Assembly (NCBI RefSeq): GCF_001705515.1
Contig: NZ_MDJS01000002.1
Span: 248,001 to 312,000, forward strand
Direction of reading: 5' to 3'
Origin: Mucilaginibacter sp. PPCGB 2223
Lineage (GTDB): Bacteria > Bacteroidota > Bacteroidia > Sphingobacteriales > Sphingobacteriaceae
DNA length: 64,000 bases
Part shown: positions 46,027 to 56,159 of the stretch, piece after piece
Position numbering within the stretch: the first letter of the stretch is position 1
Layout of the letters: each line of letters opens with the position of its first letter
Position numbers and translations under genes: made by a program
Notes under the pieces: model-generated
The model's database searches: none
The model's input: the letters and a program-made list of their open reading frames with translations, nothing else
What the model was told of the DNA's origin: nothing

Positions 46027-46083
46027 TCAATAGTGAATGGTGAGTTTTTTAGGGCGCCGTATTATTTCGCTACTCACCAATAA
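46027..46083. repeat. Inverted repeat in the member 2-3 spacer
   Basis: TGGTGAGT (46038-46045) and ACTCACCA (46072-46079) form an 8-bp stem, extended by outer GTTGT/ACAAC pairing, around a loop with palindrome GGCGCC. The words resemble the CATTCACTACTCACC-type text found in the spacers at 40918-40955, 43399-43435 and 63727-63757. Confidence 0.5.
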
Positions 46084-46095
46084 CAACTTACCAGA

Positions 46096-48504
46096 TCATT
46101 CACTCCTTAAGCCTTTAACCGGGTTGATCAATGCCGCACGAAGCGTTTGATAGCTTACCGTGATAAATGCCAGTAAGACGGTAAGGACGGCAGATAAAAC
46201 AAATATCCACCAGCTTAAGGTTATGCGATAAGCAAAATCCTGCAGCCACCTGTTCATGGCATACCAGGCCAGAGGAGAAGCAATAATAATAGCGGTAAAA
46301 ACAAGTTTCAAAAAGTCGGAAGATACCAAGGCTACAATGTTGCTTACGCTTGCACCCAGCACCTTGCGGATGCTTACCTCTTTAAAGCGTTGCTTAGTGG
46401 TAAATATGGCCAGCCCGAACAGGCCCAGGCACGATATAAAAACGGTAACAGCCGTAAATATATTGAGTATGCCCCCGGTGCGTTGTTCGTTCTGGTACAT
46501 TTCGTCGAATTCCTGGTCCAGAAAATGCGCCTCGAACGGGGTGTTCGGGTAAAAGGACTTCCAGGTTTGTTTGATCCCGGTAAGGGTATTCTGCAAATTG
46601 CCGGCCGATGTTTTGATGAGCAGTTTACTAAACCAGTCGTACTCGGCAAAGAGCACTACCGGGGTAATGGATTTATGCAGCGATGCAAAGTTGAAATCGC
46701 GTGTAACGGCTTTAACTTTGCCGATACGCCCATTTACACCGATACGTTTACCTATAGCTTGTTCGGGTTTCCAGCCCAACGCTCTTGCTGCCGTTTCGTT
46801 AATAATAAAGCTGTATTTACGGTTGGCAAAAGTGTCGGTCATTACCTGTTTTTCATCAGCGGGTGTATAATCGCTGCCTTGCAGCAGTTTAATGCCCAGG
46901 GTATTAACAAAACCCCTTTCAACCGGGATGCCAGTTATCGATAAACTGTAGTCGGGCGATTTACCTTCGGCCTGGGTAATGGTGTACCCTCCTTTGATCT
47001 GAACCGGCGAGTCGTATGATGCCGTGGTACTTTTAATACCGGGTTGTGTGCTGATAGCGTTTTTAAATGTCTCTATTTTATTAAAGGGCATTCCGCCGAT
47101 ATCCATTACCAGCACCTGCGAACGGTTAATACCGGTATCCATACTTTGGATATAACGCAGCTGGTGCCCGACGATCAGCGTACAGATAATGAAAAAAACA
47201 GATACCACGAATTGGAGCACCACCAAACCTTTACGCAGATTGCCGTTTTTGCTGCTGCCGTGGCCTTTCATGTTGGTTACCGGCTTAAACGCTGATAAAT
47301 ACAATGCCGGGTAGGCACCTGTCAGCAAAGTTACCGTGATAAATAAGCCCGATAGTAAAGGAGCCAGCCAGGTAAACCTCCAGGTTGATAAGCCTAATTG
47401 ACTGCCCGCAAAATTGCTGAATGCAGGGAAGGCCAGATAGGCCAATGCCAGGCCGATAAGCAAAGATGCAAGAGTAATTAAACCAGCCTCGGTAATAAAT
47501 TGGATGAAAAGTTGTTTGCGTTGCGCACCCATTACTTTGCGTACGCCAATTTCGTGTGCGCGTTCGGCGGCGCGGGCGGTAACCAGGTTTAAAAAATTAA
47601 TACAGGCAAGCACCAGTAAAATAACTGCCACAAAGCTTAAGATGTAAATGTATTTGATATTGCCCGATGGTTCCAAACCATTGCTTAGCGACGAATGCAA
47701 ATGTACATCGGTGAGCTTTTCGAGTGTAAACCAGGCGTGCCTGCCTGGTTTTTGCTGGCTTTTTAAAACATCGGTCAGGTACAGGTTCATCTTTTGCTGT
47801 ACGGATGTTGCGGCTGCCCCGGGTTTTAACAAAAAGTATGAGTAATCGTTACCCGAGTCCCATTTTAACACTTTCGACCTGTCGAGCATGCTGTAACTAC
47901 CCAACATATCAAACTTGATCTGCGAGTAAGCAGGTACATCTTCTATTACACCGGTAACCATCATATTGTTAGTTTGATTGACCTTTAGTATTTTGCCGAC
48001 CGGGTTATCGTTACCAAAATATTTTTTAGCGGTTGATGCCGTTAGAACCAACGAACCAGGTGTGCTTAAAGCCGAAGCCGCATTGCCGGCCAAAAACTTA
48101 AAGCCGAATATTTTAAAAAATGAATCATCAGCCAACAATACCTTTTTTTCATTAAACAGGTCATCTTTATATTGCACTGTTACAGGTTTATAGCCCGAAT
48201 AGTTGTAAATACGTACGCCATCTTCAATACCGGCAATCTGCCTTTTAAATACCGGCACTACGGCGGTTGGTGTAACGGCCGAATTAGTTTCCTGGTTATC
48301 GTTGATGGTTTTGTAATTATTCCCCACCCGGACAATCCTATCTGCGTTAGGGTAAAACCTATCATATCGCAACTCGTTAAGCAGGTAAGTAGTTAACAAT
48401 AAAAAGCAGCAAATACCCACCGCCAAACCAGCTATGCTGATGAGGGTAGTAGTTTTATTGTTCAATAAATAGCGCCAGGCTGTTTTGAAATAAGTTTTGA
48501 TCAT
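46096..48504 (-). CDS. MacB/FtsX-type ABC permease, array member 3
   Basis: An 802-residue permease with the same layout: an N-terminal helix (ISIAGLAVGICCFLLLTTYL), MacB-like periplasmic domain, first FtsX core HEIGVRKVMGAQRKQ, second periplasmic domain, and second FtsX core KEVSIRKVLGASVSNIV. It differs from most members by KQRFKEVSIRK (serine for glycine) in the second coupling region and by the ending NPVKGLRSE, which suggests divergence. Only 45 bp separate it from member 4 upstream, the shortest spacer in the array, and no inverted repeat is seen there. Confidence 0.92.
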   Translation of the reverse strand: MIKTYFKTAWRYLLNNKTTTLISIAGLAVGICCFLLLTTYLLNELRYDRFYPNADRIVRVGNNYKTINDNQETNSAVTPTAVVPVFKRQIAGIEDGVRIYNYSGYKPVTVQYKDDLFNEKKVLLADDSFFKIFGFKFLAGNAASALSTPGSLVLTASTAKKYFGNDNPVGKILKVNQTNNMMVTGVIEDVPAYSQIKFDMLGSYSMLDRSKVLKWDSGNDYSYFLLKPGAAATSVQQKMNLYLTDVLKSQQKPGRHAWFTLEKLTDVHLHSSLSNGLEPSGNIKYIYILSFVAVILLVLACINFLNLVTARAAERAHEIGVRKVMGAQRKQLFIQFITEAGLITLASLLIGLALAYLAFPAFSNFAGSQLGLSTWRFTWLAPLLSGLFITVTLLTGAYPALYLSAFKPVTNMKGHGSSKNGNLRKGLVVLQFVVSVFFIICTLIVGHQLRYIQSMDTGINRSQVLVMDIGGMPFNKIETFKNAISTQPGIKSTTASYDSPVQIKGGYTITQAEGKSPDYSLSITGIPVERGFVNTLGIKLLQGSDYTPADEKQVMTDTFANRKYSFIINETAARALGWKPEQAIGKRIGVNGRIGKVKAVTRDFNFASLHKSITPVVLFAEYDWFSKLLIKTSAGNLQNTLTGIKQTWKSFYPNTPFEAHFLDQEFDEMYQNEQRTGGILNIFTAVTVFISCLGLFGLAIFTTKQRFKEVSIRKVLGASVSNIVALVSSDFLKLVFTAIIIASPLAWYAMNRWLQDFAYRITLSWWIFVLSAVLTVLLAFITVSYQTLRAALINPVKGLRSE

Positions 48505-48549
48505 GATATTAGTTCATTAGTTGATTGGTTTTTCTAACTGCTACTTGTT

Positions 48550-51024
48550 CTATTCGCTCCTTAAGCTCTTTACCGGGTTAGCAATTGCTGCTTTTACCGA
48601 TTGGAAGCTGATGGTTACTAACGTTACAGCCATAGTTAATACCGATGCCAGGATAAATATCCACCAGCTGATACCTGTGCGATAGGCAAAATCCTGCAAC
48701 CACTTATTCATGGCATACCAGGCAACCGGGAAGGCGAGTAACGAGGCGATTAACACCAACCGTACAAATTCTTTCGAGAGCATGGTAACCACGTTTTGCA
48801 CCGATGCGCCCAGCACTTTGCGGATGCCGATCTCTTTGGTGCGCCGCTCTGCTGTAAACATGGCCAGGCCGAGCATGCCCATACAGGCCACCGATACCGA
48901 TAACGCGGTAAATACACTCAACACTTTACTCATGGTTCGGTCGGACCGGTAGAGCGAATCAAATTCGGCGTCCATAAAACTGTAATCGAACGGCAGCGAT
49001 GGCGCAAATTGCCTCCATTTAGCCTGGATACTGTTGAGTGTTTCGGCGTAGTTACCGGGTTTTATCCTCACCGTCAGGTACGATGAGCGGATATTATAGG
49101 TTTTGGATGTGGTATAGAACAAAGCATAAGGGGCGATACTGTTTCTGAACGATGTGGTATTGAAATCCTTAAGCACACCGATCACGGTAAACTTCTGATA
49201 GTTATTGCCGGGGTACGTAATTGTTTTACCGATCGGATCTTTCCAGCCTATCTGTTTTACGGCAGTTTCGTTTAAAAGGACGGATGACGAATCATTGAAC
49301 TTTTGTGAGAAGACTCTTCCGCCTGACAGTTTCAGGCCAAGGGTTGGCACAAAAGCTTCGTCAACCATAAACGACGAAAGATCGATATTGGTCTCCGCAT
49401 TTTTCGTATTTGCACGGTCTGTTTCGGGTGTATACGTATCCCCGAACGAGCTTTCGGCTGGCAGGCCCGTCGATATGGCAGCATTAACCACCTGGGGTAA
49501 TCTGATCAGTTCCTGCCTCAGGCTTTCCTGGCTCGCGCCAAGCCGCCCTACGTTGGGCACAATAACTATGTTTTCCTTATTAAAGCCAAGGTCCTGGGTT
49601 TTGCTGTAGATCAATTGTTTGTAAACCACAATGGTGCAGATTACCAGCACCGTTGATACCCAAAACTGAAATACCACCAAACCATTGCGGATAAAACCCG
49701 AGCCTTTGCCTTTTAATAAGTTACTGCCTTTTAAAATATTTACGGGGTTAAACGATGTCATGAAAAACGCCGGATAACTGCCCGCAAATACACCGGTAAC
49801 CATCGCAAAAAGTAAAATACCGGTAACATATTTAACATTGAACAAAGAGAGGGCTGTGAGTTCCCTGTTTGATAACTGGTTAAAAGCGGGAAGCATCAGT
49901 ATAACCAAAGCAATTGCAATAATTAAGGCCAGTAAGCTATACAACATTGCTTCGGTAATAAACTGCTTGATGAGCTGCGCCTTTAACGACCCTAATACTT
50001 TGCGGATGCCCACCTCACGGCTCCGTTTGATTGATTGCGCGGTAGAGAGGTTCATGAAGTTTACACAAGCCAGCAGCATGATAAATAAACCTATTGCCGC
50101 AAAAATGTATACGTACTTGATATCGCCCTGCTCAAAGTATCGCGTACCGATGGTAGCCGAATACAAATGTACATCGGCTAATGGCTGCAGCTTTAAGTCC
50201 CAACGGCCGCCTTTTCTTTTAAACTCGTCATAAGGTTGCCCTACCCGTTTAAAAGCGCTTGCCGCTTCAACTGCTATCATTGCCGGAATTTTACTTTCCA
50301 ACCGGGCTATGCTTGCCCGATCGGCCGGTGCGTTTGGTTTAAGCTTAACGTAAGTGCCCATTTGCAACCATACCCAGCTCCAGCCGAAGTGTGCCACCGG
50401 CCTGAAGCTTGCAGTGCTGCGCAGCATGTCGAACTGCAGGGATGACTGTTGCGGGATATCTTTTAACACGGCAGTAACAACAAAAGGTGTTTGATCTTCG
50501 TCGAACACCAAAGTTTTACCGACAGGCGATTCATTACCAAAGTATTTTTTGGCTGCTTTTTGGGTTAATACAAGCGAGTTGACCTGGCTGAAACAGGTTG
50601 CGGCATCACCAATGATCAATGGGTAATTAAAAAACCTTAAAAAGTTCGAATCGACAACCAGCAGGTTGCGTTCGGTCAGCGATTTTTTCTGCCCGTTGTT
50701 TTCGTAATGCAGAATTTCATCGCCGGGTAAAAGTATGCGGGTGTAACTCTCAATTTCGGGAAAGTTTTTTGCTAACGCTGCTCCCGCCGGTGGCGGCGTA
50801 TGCCCGATAACGCCCTCATCGTTACCCATTTTGGCATCCAGGTTTACACGGTATATCCGGCCGGCATCGTTAAAAAACCGATCGTAGCTTAACTCGTTCT
50901 TAATGTACAGACCAATAAGCAGTACACAGGCAAAGCCAATGGCTAAGCCGCTTATGTTGATGATACTGACCACCTTGTTACGAATAAGGTTACGCCAGGC
51001 TATTTTTACGTAGTTCTTTAACAT
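48550..51024 (-). CDS. MacB/FtsX-type ABC permease, array member 4
   Basis: An 824-residue permease, the longest in the array. The N-terminal helix is INISGLAIGFACVLLIGLYI. The FtsX cores are REVGIRKVLGSLKAQ and KEIGIRKVLGASVQNVV, and the end is NPVKSLRSE. The first periplasmic domain is longer than in its neighbours (residues about 45-285, including a KRKGGRWDLKLQPLADVHLY stretch). The leader before its ATG carries A-rich text (AATAAACTAAC) in place of a Shine-Dalgarno sequence. It is probably co-transcribed with member 5, with 106 bp between them containing degenerate GGTTCATTAG repeats. Confidence 0.92.
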   Translation of the reverse strand: MLKNYVKIAWRNLIRNKVVSIINISGLAIGFACVLLIGLYIKNELSYDRFFNDAGRIYRVNLDAKMGNDEGVIGHTPPPAGAALAKNFPEIESYTRILLPGDEILHYENNGQKKSLTERNLLVVDSNFLRFFNYPLIIGDAATCFSQVNSLVLTQKAAKKYFGNESPVGKTLVFDEDQTPFVVTAVLKDIPQQSSLQFDMLRSTASFRPVAHFGWSWVWLQMGTYVKLKPNAPADRASIARLESKIPAMIAVEAASAFKRVGQPYDEFKRKGGRWDLKLQPLADVHLYSATIGTRYFEQGDIKYVYIFAAIGLFIMLLACVNFMNLSTAQSIKRSREVGIRKVLGSLKAQLIKQFITEAMLYSLLALIIAIALVILMLPAFNQLSNRELTALSLFNVKYVTGILLFAMVTGVFAGSYPAFFMTSFNPVNILKGSNLLKGKGSGFIRNGLVVFQFWVSTVLVICTIVVYKQLIYSKTQDLGFNKENIVIVPNVGRLGASQESLRQELIRLPQVVNAAISTGLPAESSFGDTYTPETDRANTKNAETNIDLSSFMVDEAFVPTLGLKLSGGRVFSQKFNDSSSVLLNETAVKQIGWKDPIGKTITYPGNNYQKFTVIGVLKDFNTTSFRNSIAPYALFYTTSKTYNIRSSYLTVRIKPGNYAETLNSIQAKWRQFAPSLPFDYSFMDAEFDSLYRSDRTMSKVLSVFTALSVSVACMGMLGLAMFTAERRTKEIGIRKVLGASVQNVVTMLSKEFVRLVLIASLLAFPVAWYAMNKWLQDFAYRTGISWWIFILASVLTMAVTLVTISFQSVKAAIANPVKSLRSE

Positions 51025-51066
51025 GCTGTTAGTTTATTGGTTCATCGGTTCATTAGTTCATTAGTC
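51025..51066. repeat. Degenerate GTTCATTAG direct repeats in the member 4-5 spacer
   Basis: GGTTCATCGGTTCATTAGTT and the bases after it contain three or four tandem copies of a word close to GTTCATTA. Similar text occurs at 40829-40872 and 48505-48530, also directly upstream (on the minus strand) of start codons in this cluster. Confidence 0.4.
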
Positions 51067-51130
51067 ATTGGTGGCTTGCTTACACGATACCTGTCTTGAT
51101 TCTTGCATCTTGGCTCTTGATTCTTATTAA

Positions 51131-53518
51131 TTACTCCGATCTCAAACTCTTTACGGGGTTTGCCAGTGCTGCACTAATGGCCTGGAAACTGATGGTTAAA
51201 AGCGTGATCATTATCGCCAGCACCGACGCTGCCACAAACACTACCGGGCCTATGTTGATGTGGTATTCGTACTTCTGCAGCCAATCGTGCAAAAAGTAAA
51301 ATGCTATGGGTGATGCGATGATGCAGCTGATGCCTACCAAAATCACAAAATCTGTCGATAGCAACATCCATACCTGGGTAATGCTTGCGCCCAGTACTTT
51401 ACGGATACCTATCTCTTTGGTGCGTTGCTCGGCGACGTAGGCAGCTAAGCCAAACAGGCCCAGGCAGGATATAAAGATGGCCAGGCCGGCAAAAATCCCG
51501 GCAAGTTTGCCTACTAACACTTCGAGATTAAATTTCTGATCATACTCATCGTTGGCAAACTTGTAGCTAAATGGGTATGCCGGGTTATATTTATTAAATA
51601 TCTGCTCAATTTTGCCCATGGCCTGGTGGGTATTGGCATTGGCTGTTAACCTGAATACGGCTTTGGTGCCCCATTGCCCGTGCGAAAAAATAGCCGGTTC
51701 AACGGGCTTATACGGCGAGCCCATCACCGTATTCTTTACAACGCCAATCACCTTAACCCTGCCGCTGCCGTGGCTATTCCAGCTGATGAGCTGCCCGATA
51801 GGGTCTTTAAGCCCCATGCGTTTAACAGCGGCTTCATTTAAGATGACGTTGTCGGTATCCAACTCAAATTTGGGTGCAAAGTTTTGTCCGGCCAGTAGCT
51901 GCATGCCGGTAGTTTTAAAATAATTATCAGATACATAGAGCGTCACGATATTTACAGATTCCTCGCCTGCGCTTTTACCCGACCAATCGTCAACAGAAGT
52001 GTGCGCATAGATATCGGTCACCGGTGCCGAAGCTCTTGTAAAATTTTCTACCAGGCCCGTTTGCATCACGTCGCTTTTCAGGGCGGTGTAATGCTCGTTC
52101 AGGTCGGTGCTCAAATCGGCAGCCACCAGCCTGTCAGCACTGTAGCCAGTGGGCCTGTTTTTAACATGTTGTATTTGCTGATAAACAATAACGGTGCTGA
52201 TAATTAAAGCGATAGAGCAACTGAACTGTACCACTACCAGTATTTTACGTGGTAACGCTGCTGCTTTACCTAATTGTATGCTGCCTTTTAAAACCTTTAC
52301 AGGATTAAATGACGACAGGTAAAATGCCGGCCTGCTGCCTGCAAGTAAGCCGGTTATAACTACATAGCTTAACATAACGATCCAGAAAACAGGGTTACCC
52401 CAGGGTATCCAGATGTTATTATCGGCCAGTGCGTTAAATGAAGGTATGACCAATTGTACGATAACTATCGACAAGGCAAAGGCAATAAAGGTGATCAGGA
52501 GCGATTCGGTTAGGAACTGGAAGATCAGATCGCTGCGCTGCGAGCCGATAGCTTTACGTACGCCAACTTCGCGCGCACGTTTCTCCGACCGCGCGGTCGA
52601 CAGGTTCATAAAGTTGATACAGGCGATCAGCAAAACCAGCAGGCCGATGATGCCGAACATGCGCACATAGTCAATAAACCCGCCGGATACTTTGCCGTTC
52701 GTAAACTCCGAACGGAGGTGCCAGTCTTTTAGCGCGTGCAGCATGATCTGCGGTTTTGCAGGGCGCATCTTTTCGCTATGTGCGCTTACAATATCTTTTA
52801 TTTTAGGCTCAAGCTCGGCATAGCTGGCATTGGGCTGCAGCATTACGTAAATCTGGAACGAATTATTCGTCCAGCTGGTGGGCGCGCTTTTCATCCAGTC
52901 AAGAGCGCTTACCAGGTATTCAAAAGGGAATAAATAGTGAAAATATAGCGACGAGTTTTCTGGCAGGTCCTTTAAAATACCTACAACTTTCAGGTTGTCT
53001 TTATTATCAAACTTTACCATTTTACCCATGGGGTCGGCATCGCCAAATAAGGCTTTGGCTGTCGATTCGGTTAGCAGAATGGTATACGGATCGCTCAACG
53101 CCGTAGCCGCGCTCCCTTTTACCAGTGGGAATTGAAACATCTTCAAAAAATCGGCGCCAACGCCCATCCCATTTAGATACAGCTTTTTATCACCAACCAA
53201 CAGGTCGTGTTTCTGGTCCCAATCGCCACGGGCTACATATTTAATTTCGGGATAGTCTTTTTTTAGTACATCACCTATCGGTAACGACATCGCATCCTGT
53301 GTGTGCATACCATCGTGCGTGCTGGTAAAGGTTATCTTGGCCTGGTAAAGCTGATCGCCGTTAGGCAAAAAATTATCGTACGAATACTCGTGGGCAACCC
53401 ATAAACCAATGATCAAAGCCACGGCCATACCCGCGGCAAGCCCAACAATGTTTAGGGCGCTGTAAACCTTATTGTTTACCAGGTTGCGCCATGCTATTTT
53501 GACGTAGTTCCTTATCAT
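51131..53518 (-). CDS. MacB/FtsX-type ABC permease, array member 5
   Basis: A 795-residue permease. The N-terminal helix is NIVGLAAGMAVALIIGLWVA. The FtsX cores are REVGVRKAIGSQRSD and KEIGIRKVLGASITQVW, and the end is NPVKSLRSE. The final membrane region differs from most members: IIASPIAFYFLHDWLQKYEY replaces the SPxAWYAMNxWLQDFAYR signature, so it may belong to a separate subgroup. The leader directly before ATG reads AATAACCCAATAACC, shared with members 7 and 8. The spacer to member 6 carries a perfect 18-bp inverted repeat. Confidence 0.92.
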   Translation of the reverse strand: MIRNYVKIAWRNLVNNKVYSALNIVGLAAGMAVALIIGLWVAHEYSYDNFLPNGDQLYQAKITFTSTHDGMHTQDAMSLPIGDVLKKDYPEIKYVARGDWDQKHDLLVGDKKLYLNGMGVGADFLKMFQFPLVKGSAATALSDPYTILLTESTAKALFGDADPMGKMVKFDNKDNLKVVGILKDLPENSSLYFHYLFPFEYLVSALDWMKSAPTSWTNNSFQIYVMLQPNASYAELEPKIKDIVSAHSEKMRPAKPQIMLHALKDWHLRSEFTNGKVSGGFIDYVRMFGIIGLLVLLIACINFMNLSTARSEKRAREVGVRKAIGSQRSDLIFQFLTESLLITFIAFALSIVIVQLVIPSFNALADNNIWIPWGNPVFWIVMLSYVVITGLLAGSRPAFYLSSFNPVKVLKGSIQLGKAAALPRKILVVVQFSCSIALIISTVIVYQQIQHVKNRPTGYSADRLVAADLSTDLNEHYTALKSDVMQTGLVENFTRASAPVTDIYAHTSVDDWSGKSAGEESVNIVTLYVSDNYFKTTGMQLLAGQNFAPKFELDTDNVILNEAAVKRMGLKDPIGQLISWNSHGSGRVKVIGVVKNTVMGSPYKPVEPAIFSHGQWGTKAVFRLTANANTHQAMGKIEQIFNKYNPAYPFSYKFANDEYDQKFNLEVLVGKLAGIFAGLAIFISCLGLFGLAAYVAEQRTKEIGIRKVLGASITQVWMLLSTDFVILVGISCIIASPIAFYFLHDWLQKYEYHINIGPVVFVAASVLAIMITLLTISFQAISAALANPVKSLRSE

Positions 53519-53539
53519 GGTTATTGGGTTATTATGTCC

Positions 53540-53602
53540 ATGGTCGATAGTCCATGGACCATGGTATTTTTCTTAAATTTTTAGCCATGGACTATCGACC
53601 AT
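53540..53602. repeat. Perfect 18-bp inverted repeat in the member 5-6 spacer
   Basis: ATGGTCGATAGTCCATGG (53540-53557) is the exact reverse complement of CCATGGACTATCGACCAT (53585-53602), with a 27-base A/T-rich loop. There is no T tract after the stem on the transcribed strand, so it looks more like an RNA-processing or attenuating hairpin, or a mobile repeat, than a standard terminator. Related copies are at 58590-58654 and 61117-61175. Confidence 0.8.
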
Positions 53603-53617
53603 TGTCTATGGACTTTC

Positions 53618-56041
53618 TCATTCACTCCTCAAACTCTTTACCGGGTTGGCTATCGCAGCTTTTACCGATTGAAAACTTACCGTTACAAATGCAATAATAA
53701 TGGCAATGGTGCCTGCCAGTACAAACATCCACCAACTGATATTTACGCGATATACAAAATCCTGCAGCCATTTATGCATGGCATACCAGGCTATGGGTGT
53801 AGCTATGATGATGGAGATGAACACCAACTTTAAAAAATCTTTAGATAGTAGTTGAACAATGCCGGTAACGCTTGCCCCTAACACTTTACGGATACCTATT
53901 TCTTTATTGCGCTGCTCGGCACTAAAGGCTGCCAGCCCGAACAAACCCAGGCACGAAACAAATATGGCAATGAGCGTGAACAGGTTGATGATCTGCGAAA
54001 GCGTAACCTCGGTTTCGTATTGCCTTTGTACTTCTTCGTCTAAAAAGGCATAATCGAAAGGTGCTGATGGGATATCCTTATGCCATACAGCTTCAATTTT
54101 GCCGAGCAATTGTTTATAGTCGCTACTGTTAACCGACGCCACGATATTTACAAATCGGGTGTTATCGTTACTGTAAACCAGCATAAACGGCCTCACTTCG
54201 ATGTGCAGCGAGTTATAATTAAAATCTTTCATCACACCGGCCACTTCAACATAAGTTGCCGGGTTGGGGTTATATTGTGTGTAAAGCCTCGCGCCGATGG
54301 CTTTCTGAGGGTCGAGCCCTAATCGTTTTGCCAGTGTTTGATTAATGAGCACCTTATCGGTATCGCCCTGCCTGAAGTCGCGGCCGTTTAAGATGTGTAT
54401 GCCGTGCGCCTGCACAAAATATTCGTCGGTTGCTATGTTTTGCGCATCAATGGCGGTTGCCATATTACCGCCTGCTGGGTAAACGCCATGGTCGTGGCCG
54501 ATGAACTGCCCCAGGTAATTATCCGCTTTGGTTACTGCTTTTACATCGGCCATCTGGCGCAGGTCGTTGGCAAAATTGGTCATTTTGCCCTGGGTATCGT
54601 TGGTATAAAAACCAAATACCAGCTTCTGCTTCTGGTTAAAGCCGAGATCGCGGTTTTTAATGAATGATAACTGGCTATAGATAATAATGATAACCGAAAT
54701 AAGCACAACAGCAAGCACAAACTGGAATACCACCAGCGAGCGCCGTATGCCCGCCGCCGAAACATAGCTGGTAAAATTACCTTTGATTACCTTGATGGCC
54801 TGGAAAGCCGAAAGGTAAAACGCCGGGTAGCTGCCGGCAATAAAACCGGTTACTAAAATAATGCCCGCGAGCATGAGCCAAATGCGGTAATCGGCTAAAA
54901 ATGCCAAACCGATAACTACACCGGTTATACCGTTTAAATAAGGCATTACCGCCAGCAGCAAAGGCAAAGCCAGCAATACACCGATGAACGAAAGCAGGAA
55001 TGATTCGCCCAGAAATTGTTTAACGAGATCAAACCTGCCGGCGCCGATCACCTTGCGCACGCCAACCTCTTTGGCGCGTTTTGAGGCGCGGGCGGTAGAC
55101 AGGTTCATGAAGTTGATGCAGGCTATCACCTGTATCATGATACCGATAGCTAGTAATATGTATAAAAATGATGGACTTACGGTTTTACTTTGCTCTACCT
55201 CATAGCCCGGAGTGGTATGTATCGATGCTACGGGTTGCAGGTGCAGCGCTTTTTGCATCCCCAGCTCTTTTAGCTGCTGTTCGCCGTGCTTATTTAAAAA
55301 ATCGGGCAATTTTTGTTCTAAAGCTTCAGCACTTGCTCCCGGATGTAGTTTGATATACGAATTGGTGAAATTATTACCGGCCCATATCTGGTTTCGCAAT
55401 ACATAATCGCCAATGCCGCCACTATGCATGGTTACAAGCATGCTGGCTTTGATATGGGTTTTACCCAGGCTCTCGTCAATCACACCGGTAACTTTAAAAT
55501 CGTGCTTGCCATAGCCATTATCAATATTTATAGTTTTGCCGATAGGGTCGTCGCCGGCAAAAAGTTTATCGGCCACAGGTTTAAACAGCACGATAGAGTA
55601 AGGCTCGGTTAAGGCCTTTTGCGGCGAGCCATTCACAAAATGATAGTTGAATACATCAAAAAAGGTCGAGTCGACATAAAACATGTCCTTCTCATAAAAC
55701 GACTTTTCTTTATAGCTCAACAAATGCCTGTTTACGCCGAGGGTGTTTACCACACGTACATATTGCTGCACTTCCGGAAAATCGGTTTTAAGGGCGGGCG
55801 CTATCGGCGGAGATACTGTTGCATGGATATGCTTATCGCCCGAAAGGGATAAAGTGGTGGTAACCCGGTAAATATCCTGCACATCTTTATGATGCTTGTC
55901 ATAACTATTCTGATCCTGCACGTACAATAAGATATAGATACAGCACATGGCACCTATAGCCAAACCAACGATATTGATGAAGCTGAATGTTTTGTTCTTG
56001 AGTAAGAACCTGTATGTGGTTTTTAGATAGTTTCTGATCAT
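53618..56041 (-). CDS. MacB/FtsX-type ABC permease, array member 6
   Basis: An 807-residue permease. The N-terminal helix is NIVGLAIGAMCCIYILLYV. The FtsX cores are KEVGVRKVIGAGRFD and KEIGIRKVLGASVTGIV, and the end is NPVKSLRSE. The first periplasmic domain includes a histidine-rich start (SLSGDKHIHATVSPPIAPAL). The ending follows the common SPxAWYAMHKWLQDFVYR pattern except for threonine (ATPIAWY). Both flanking spacers carry inverted repeats: the 18-bp perfect one on the left and the GTCCGGAAG array on the right. Confidence 0.92.
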   Translation of the reverse strand: MIRNYLKTTYRFLLKNKTFSFINIVGLAIGAMCCIYILLYVQDQNSYDKHHKDVQDIYRVTTTLSLSGDKHIHATVSPPIAPALKTDFPEVQQYVRVVNTLGVNRHLLSYKEKSFYEKDMFYVDSTFFDVFNYHFVNGSPQKALTEPYSIVLFKPVADKLFAGDDPIGKTINIDNGYGKHDFKVTGVIDESLGKTHIKASMLVTMHSGGIGDYVLRNQIWAGNNFTNSYIKLHPGASAEALEQKLPDFLNKHGEQQLKELGMQKALHLQPVASIHTTPGYEVEQSKTVSPSFLYILLAIGIMIQVIACINFMNLSTARASKRAKEVGVRKVIGAGRFDLVKQFLGESFLLSFIGVLLALPLLLAVMPYLNGITGVVIGLAFLADYRIWLMLAGIILVTGFIAGSYPAFYLSAFQAIKVIKGNFTSYVSAAGIRRSLVVFQFVLAVVLISVIIIIYSQLSFIKNRDLGFNQKQKLVFGFYTNDTQGKMTNFANDLRQMADVKAVTKADNYLGQFIGHDHGVYPAGGNMATAIDAQNIATDEYFVQAHGIHILNGRDFRQGDTDKVLINQTLAKRLGLDPQKAIGARLYTQYNPNPATYVEVAGVMKDFNYNSLHIEVRPFMLVYSNDNTRFVNIVASVNSSDYKQLLGKIEAVWHKDIPSAPFDYAFLDEEVQRQYETEVTLSQIINLFTLIAIFVSCLGLFGLAAFSAEQRNKEIGIRKVLGASVTGIVQLLSKDFLKLVFISIIIATPIAWYAMHKWLQDFVYRVNISWWMFVLAGTIAIIIAFVTVSFQSVKAAIANPVKSLRSE

Positions 56042-56056
56042 GCTATTTGGTTTCTT

Positions 56057-56154
56057 AGTCCGGAAGACGGGAAGTCCGGAAGTCCGGAAGTTCTATATCG
56101 TTATATTTAAATACCAGTTCGCAGTTGTCTTTCGGACTTGCTGACTTTCCGACT
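56057..56154. repeat. GTCCGGAAG tandem and inverted repeat in the member 6-7 spacer
   Basis: AGTCCGGAAG appears at 56057-56066 and 56081-56090, with AGTCCGGA at 56073-56080. The opposite-strand counterparts CTTTCGGACTTGCTGACTTT and CCGACT lie at 56129-56154, so the copies can pair across about 40 bases. The words differ from those in other spacers but the arrangement (two mirrored phrase arms) is the same. Confidence 0.6.
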
Positions 56155-56159
56155 CAAGA

